64,000 bases of DNA from Candidatus Melainabacteria bacterium. Its GTDB lineage: Bacteria > Cyanobacteriota > Vampirovibrionia > Obscuribacterales > Obscuribacteraceae. The translations under genes and the position numbers were made by a program. This document shows positions 60,106 through 64,000 of this stretch, in pieces; positions within the stretch are counted from its first letter, which is position 1; each line of letters starts with the position of its first letter. Under the pieces are notes generated by a model, which did no database searches, had not been told where the DNA came from, and saw nothing but the letters and a program-made list of their open reading frames with translations. The stretch lies in NCBI GenBank assembly GCA_003242885.1, contig QKMZ01000015.1, positions 1 to 64,000 of the forward strand. Direction: 5' to 3'.

Positions 60106-61431
60106 TTACCGCTTTTTCAGCTGTGCTTGCTGATGCTGAGTCGCCTGTCTGTGCGGCTGTGGATGTGGTGCTTCCTTGTGGCTTGCTTCTTGGTGCTGCG
60201 CATGCTGATGCTGTGCTTGCTTGAGTAACTGCTGCTCGCGCGCAATTTTCATGCCTTTTGCCATGTTGGCGAGCCCGGTGCGCATTGCCGGCGTATCATC
60301 GAGCCGCAAACACTCGTCTTCGATTTTTTTCGCCTCTGCATCTTTGCCTGCTGCAACATAGGTTCCATAAAGCAAAAGCACCATGCTCGGCAATGGATCA
60401 AAATCTTTTGAAATCTCGGTATTTTGTTTCGGTTTTTTCAGCGCTTCTGCTTCTTGATGAATTTCTTTCAGTCTATCGAGAGGATTGACATAGAGATAGT
60501 TCGCTGCGTCAGACCAGCGGTTTTCAGAAAACAAAACATTTTCGAGCGACTTAAAATGTTTTTGAATGACATCACGTTGTTGTGGATCGGCTTTTATTTT
60601 GTCGAACCAAGCAACTGTGCGGCCATTTTCGCTAAGCACTCCATTCAGTAAAATCCAGTCTGCGCGCTTGTCTTGCTTGTCGGCAATTTCTCTTAATTCG
60701 ATGAACTTCGCTTTTGCTGGTGGGTAAACCGTCAACAATTTTTTTGACTCGAATGGAATCAACCCTCTTCTCAATTCCTTTTCTGTTTCATCAGTGGTGC
60801 TCAGATTGTTCCACAACCAAACGTACTCGACGAGAGCCTCTTCGTTTCTACCCTCGGTTGCCGCTTCGCGTGCTCTGTTTATGTGGGACCAGATGTCGGT
60901 GCTGCTCGGATTGGAGTTGCTCGCTCTTTGAGTATTGGCATTCGCATCGCTGGGAGTGGCGCTCTCAGAAGGTTGGTCGGAAGAGCTAGTGCTCTCTTTT
61001 TTTGAATCACTGCCGCCCTTTGCCGACTTCATCCAGCGAAGCAAATCGGGAGCGCTCATGTATCCGACTTGTCGTCCAAACTCCTTGGTGCTTTTCGGTG
61101 TAAACAGAATCACGGTCGGCATTGCTTCAATGCGCATCGACTCTGACGCTTTTTCTTCTTTATCAACGTCGAATTGGACAGCTATTGCGTTGTCCTTTAT
61201 CCAGCTTCTTACCTCTTCGTCGACCCATGTCGTCGACTCCATTCTTCTGCAAGGAGGGCACCAAGATGCTGTGAAATCCATCAATAGAAGCTTATCTTCT
61301 TTCTTTGCCTGTTCTCTCGCTTGTTCTAAAGTAAATTTTGAAAAGACACTGGACTCGGCTAATGCGCCCGAAGCGCATGAAAGGAACAGAATGCTTGACA
61401 AAGATACTTGTTTCCAGTGTCTTGAGAACAT
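60106..61431 (-). CDS. Secreted thioredoxin-like protein with His-rich tail
   Basis: 441 residues from the ATG at 61431 with signal peptide (SLSSILFLSCASGALA). Thioredoxin-fold domain with DFTASWCPPCRRMESTTW (CPPC, about residues 50-53) and cis-Pro EAMPTVILF. A Ser-rich linker, then a helical domain, and finally a tail of alternating His, Gln and Pro (QHQHAQHQEASHKEAPHPQPH) likely to bind metal. It may be a periplasmic thiol reductase or copper/metal-handling oxidoreductase. Single gene between a hydrolase and the ATL gene. Confidence 0.85.
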   Translation of the reverse strand: MFSRHWKQVSLSSILFLSCASGALAESSVFSKFTLEQAREQAKKEDKLLLMDFTASWCPPCRRMESTTWVDEEVRSWIKDNAIAVQFDVDKEEKASESMRIEAMPTVILFTPKSTKEFGRQVGYMSAPDLLRWMKSAKGGSDSKKESTSSSDQPSESATPSDANANTQRASNSNPSSTDIWSHINRAREAATEGRNEEALVEYVWLWNNLSTTDETEKELRRGLIPFESKKLLTVYPPAKAKFIELREIADKQDKRADWILLNGVLSENGRTVAWFDKIKADPQQRDVIQKHFKSLENVLFSENRWSDAANYLYVNPLDRLKEIHQEAEALKKPKQNTEISKDFDPLPSMVLLLYGTYVAAGKDAEAKKIEDECLRLDDTPAMRTGLANMAKGMKIAREQQLLKQAQHQHAQHQEASHKEAPHPQPHRQATQHQQAQLKKR

Positions 61432-61501
61432 CGATGGTCTCCGATTGCAGCATGGCTCGAAGAGCAAATATATCACCGATCTACTTATGCAGCATCGCCC
61501 A

Positions 61502-62215
61502 TTAAGTGAGGCTCAATAACCAATCGAACAAACCTTCTTCCTCCAGTCCCATTGTCAAAGACTCGTGGTCAACTCCCTCGTATTCAGTCACTTTCGGCTG
61601 CGCTCCAAGCTTGCGCAGCTCTGTTATGAGATCGCGAGTCTCTTCAATTGGACATGGTTCGTCGTATGTTCCTTGCAAAAACCAAATCGGGGTGTTGACT
61701 ATTTGCTTTGCGATATTTTCTGGTCTGTTTGACGCAACAAACATTGCCTCGAACATCTCTTTGTCCTCAAGCGGCAGGTGCGGAGGCGGTTCTTCGCCCA
61801 TCCACGTAATTCCTGGAGCGATACAGGCTATGGCGTGAAACTTGTGAGGGTGTTTTGCTGCAAGCCAAAGGCAACTGGAGCCGCCCATTGAATATCCTGT
61901 AAGCAATAATTTGTCGCACGAGGCGCCAAGTTGCTCAGCTGCGACATCGATGCAGCGCAGGGCTCGCTTCTCCATTTCGCCGTAGAATGCTCGATGGTTA
62001 AGGTCGCACTGTGGGACGACGATTACCGCCGGCAGTTGGAGATTTTCGAAAACGTGCGCGTTGCCCTTGAGTGGAAGACCGGGATCCCAGCCTCGTTCAC
62101 CCGAACCATGGAGAAAAACTACAATTGGCGCTTTATTCAGGCTTTCATAATTGTCTGGAGTGAATACGACAAACTCGTACTGATTTTCTTCGTCTTTCAG
62201 CAATTGAAAGGGCAT
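61502..62215 (-). CDS. Serine hydrolase of the alpha/beta fold (esterase/peptidase S9-like)
   Basis: 237 residues. VVFLHGSGERGWDPG (oxyanion loop), LLLTGYSMGGSSCLWLAAKHP (nucleophile Ser, G-Y-S-M-G-G), WFLQGTYDEPCPIEETRD (Asp), and YEGVDHESL (His), the catalytic triad of dienelactone-hydrolase or phospholipase/carboxylesterase-like enzymes such as the S9-type esterase family. No signal peptide, so cytoplasmic. Substrate unknown. Confidence 0.9.
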   Translation of the reverse strand: MPFQLLKDEENQYEFVVFTPDNYESLNKAPIVVFLHGSGERGWDPGLPLKGNAHVFENLQLPAVIVVPQCDLNHRAFYGEMEKRALRCIDVAAEQLGASCDKLLLTGYSMGGSSCLWLAAKHPHKFHAIACIAPGITWMGEEPPPHLPLEDKEMFEAMFVASNRPENIAKQIVNTPIWFLQGTYDEPCPIEETRDLITELRKLGAQPKVTEYEGVDHESLTMGLEEEGLFDWLLSLT

Positions 62216-62377
62216 TTCGGTCTCCAGGGCTCCAAGTATTCACACGACCTATCTTCGTCCCGTGAAAACTGAATGTCAATTGAATGTTTCAGATGAGTAG
62301 ATATGAAAAGAAAACAACGGTCCCGCCGTATCTAATGGGCATTATGTTTTGATACTAAATCTGGTGGCGCAGCAAAA

Positions 62378-62683
62378 TCAATCTTGTTTGGCTGTGGCTT
62401 GAGGAATTTTCTGTTTGTGAAAACAAGTGTGGCAAAAGACAGGGCGCAATCCTGTAGGCTTGAACGGCACGCGCGTGATTTCTCCACACGTGTGACAAGG
62501 TACGTCTGTACAATCATCGGCTGCTTTTCCCTTTTTGAACAGCTTCAATGAAGTACGACAATTAGGGCAGCGAACAGGCATGTTTTTCAGTCCTTTGAGC
62601 GCAAAAAACTCTTGTTCTCCAATAGAGAAAACAAAAGGCGTTTCGCATGTGCGACAAGTAATTGTTTTGTCCTCAAGGACCAT
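62378..62683 (-). CDS. Zinc-ribbon protein
   Basis: 101 residues. Four CxxC pairs: CRTCETP, CPNCRTS, CHTCGEITRVPFKPTGLRPVFCHTC. These form two zinc ribbons, the VPFKPxxxRPVxCxxC end being a recurrent signature of small bacterial zinc-ribbon proteins. Probably a nucleic-acid or protein-binding adaptor. Its start is directly after the genes that follow on this strand, with no clear operon. Confidence 0.85.
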   Translation of the reverse strand: MVLEDKTITCRTCETPFVFSIGEQEFFALKGLKNMPVRCPNCRTSLKLFKKGKAADDCTDVPCHTCGEITRVPFKPTGLRPVFCHTCFHKQKIPQATAKQD

Positions 62684-62842
62684 ATTTCCTCAAATCTCTT
62701 TCCAGTGGGCCCACTCTTTCATATTCTGTGGTTAGAACAGGTATGCCCGGAAAGAGCCAAGCGGTCACAATTTTTTGCGTTATGTAATCAATAAAAATTG
62801 TAGCCGTTTGGTCAAAAAAATGTCGGTAAAAAGGAAAGATGG

Positions 62843-62883
62843 CAAAAAGCAAATGCGGAACTCGCTTTTGGCGAATTCCGCAT
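62843..62883 (-). terminator. Rho-independent terminator
   Basis: On the minus strand ATGCGGAA...TTCCGCAT forms a stem of about 12 pairs with a CCAAAAG-type loop, followed by a T-rich tail (TTGCTTTTT). It lies downstream of the hypothetical gene at 62915-63901. Confidence 0.8.
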
Positions 62884-62914
62884 CTGGTTCCGGCTGGGTT
62901 TCCCCTGATTAAAC

Positions 62915-63901
62915 TTACTTCTTCGCTTGATCCAGCGGCACATCCTCGCCTTTTGCTGTGAAGGCCCAGGCAGTACCGTTTCGACCTCTGAACTCGAGGT
63001 TGTTCGACTGCGAGTTGTAGCCGAAGTCGCCGTGCCACACTGCTCCGGAGTCTTTGTTTTTCCAGGACACTTGCCCGTTTTCTTCAACGCGGTCCCAGTG
63101 TCCCAAGTTGCCGTCAATTCCGACGAGTTGTCCGTTTTCATACTGGAATTTTCTGACCCGTCCATTTCCGGACGGTGCCTCGATAACATTTCCGGCCTTG
63201 TCGGTGACGATTCTGCCATTTACGTTGTCTTGAAGAACAAACGAGCCGTCCACATTGAATTCAACATGAAGACCATCTGGATGTCCGGATACGTCATACT
63301 GAATATTGCCAACTGCGTCGACTTTGACGTTCTCGACGGTTTGCATGATCTCGCCTTGGGCATTGCGTACGACAAATTTGCCATCCGCTTGTCTTTCCAT
63401 CTTGACGCCTGCTTCGTTGGTAATCGATGTGATTTCGCCTTGATCGTTGATGCTCACGTCAAGCGGACCGCGCTTTTCATGGGTGTCCGCTCTGCACACC
63501 TGCGGTTCGGTTGAATCTGCCGGTTTGTCGCTGAGCTGTTTTAGCAACAGCTCATCCGGAGCTAGAAAACATGCATTTTGATTCGGTTTGGTGAGGCAAT
63601 ACACTTCATTGAATTTCGGATCGATCATTGGAGTGCTTTCCAGCGGACACGAATTTGCAGCCGCTTGTGCTGAAGCACTGTCATTAAACTGATAAATGTC
63701 TGGATAACCCATAAAATCGTCCTCCCACCGCGCCACCGCGTCATTGGTTGATGCGTAGAACGATACTGGGGACTTGTATCCAATTTGTTTATGCGCCAGA
63801 ACTTTTTCGGCGGATGCAATAAAGTGCCAGTGGGATATCTGACCGAGCTTACAATTCGGGGCAAGACTAGCGCTCGTTGAGCAGATTAAACGCCAAATCA
63901 T
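62915..63901 (-). CDS. Hypothetical YD-repeat-like protein
   Basis: 328 residues. The N-terminus has Cys-rich and aromatic segments (NSCPLESTPM, VYCLTKPNQNACFL). The C-terminal half is beta-rich repeats resembling RHS/YD or DUF-type strands (GEITSITNEAGVKMERQADGKFVVRNAQGEI, GNIQYDVSGHPDGLHVEFN, GRVRKFQYENGQLVGIDGN, GAVWHGDFGYNSQSNNLEFRG). No signal peptide was resolved; the N-terminus may be mis-assigned. Function unknown. Confidence 0.65.
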   Translation of the reverse strand: MIWRLICSTSASLAPNCKLGQISHWHFIASAEKVLAHKQIGYKSPVSFYASTNDAVARWEDDFMGYPDIYQFNDSASAQAAANSCPLESTPMIDPKFNEVYCLTKPNQNACFLAPDELLLKQLSDKPADSTEPQVCRADTHEKRGPLDVSINDQGEITSITNEAGVKMERQADGKFVVRNAQGEIMQTVENVKVDAVGNIQYDVSGHPDGLHVEFNVDGSFVLQDNVNGRIVTDKAGNVIEAPSGNGRVRKFQYENGQLVGIDGNLGHWDRVEENGQVSWKNKDSGAVWHGDFGYNSQSNNLEFRGRNGTAWAFTAKGEDVPLDQAKK

Positions 63902-64000
63902 AACCCTGGTGGGCGTTTGACGACTCTAGCTTAGGTAGCCCCCGTTTGGGGCACATATATGGATAAGATCATATGGTATCCCGTATGCCGCCTGACCAGA

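Overview
The window looks like a chromosome segment of a non-phototrophic relative of Cyanobacteria (Vampirovibrionia/Melainabacteria, Obscuribacterales-like). This placement is an inference from gene style: many Ser/Thr kinases with one or two membrane helices, long TPR proteins, a TPR-caspase fusion, DUF2892 and YiaA membrane proteins, and a HemQ-type haem synthase. No rRNA, complete tRNA or other phylogenetic marker is present to confirm it. The standard genetic code applies, because TGA ends many intact genes. Two methionine sulfoxide reductases nevertheless carry an in-frame TGA exactly at the catalytic cysteine and are best read as selenoproteins.

Region 1 (1-14517) lies between two directly repeated copies of one IS3-family element. 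A Ser/Thr kinase gene is split between its ends: the 3' half follows the left IS and the 5' half precedes the right IS. The halves rejoin in frame, with a 3-bp target duplication, once the IS is removed. The segment therefore has the layout of a circle, or a tandem-duplication unit, opened at an IS. Its cargo is a long minus-strand cluster: Sec-MsrA, thioredoxin-MsrB fusion, lipoprotein MsrA, ECF sigma, zinc-finger anti-sigma, DUF1223, a bufferin/HvfA-like Cys peptide with its DUF692 and DUF2063 modification pair, YceI, and a small secreted protein. Two matching ECF-type promoters suggest autoregulation. This looks like an envelope programme for oxidant, hypochlorite or copper stress. Beside it are a UDG-like gene and an AhpD-like gene facing a TetR repressor across a double operator. 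A second IS truncates the kinase tail.

Region 2 (14518-22200) is a defence island at a tRNA gene. It holds the 3' end of an OLD-family nuclease cut by the IS, a UvrD/GajB-like helicase (a broken Gabija-like pair), a PD-(D/E)XK-like protein, and a retron: RT, candidate msr-msd, and an St85/NDT-like effector. It continues with a RES-domain NAD+-consuming protein and a P4-type integrase, and ends at a 3' half-tRNA resembling tRNA-Arg(ACG).

Region 3 (22200-64000) is ordinary host chromosome with points of interest: a Rieske oxygenase, a strong promoter leading into a structured RNA candidate, small hypothetical genes, an SPFH protein, a hydrolase, a second Sec-MsrA, two adjacent kinases (one with altered catalytic motifs), a zinc-ribbon/TPR protein, DnaK, and a single-chain double-MarR regulator divergent from an RND pump and its adaptor. 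Further right are a secreted TPR-caspase, a degenerate kinase, a bacterial cereblon-like CULT protein, an XRE regulator, HemQ, a Nudix hydrolase, a single-domain receiver, an alkyltransferase-like protein, a thioredoxin with a His-rich tail, a serine hydrolase and zinc-ribbon proteins.
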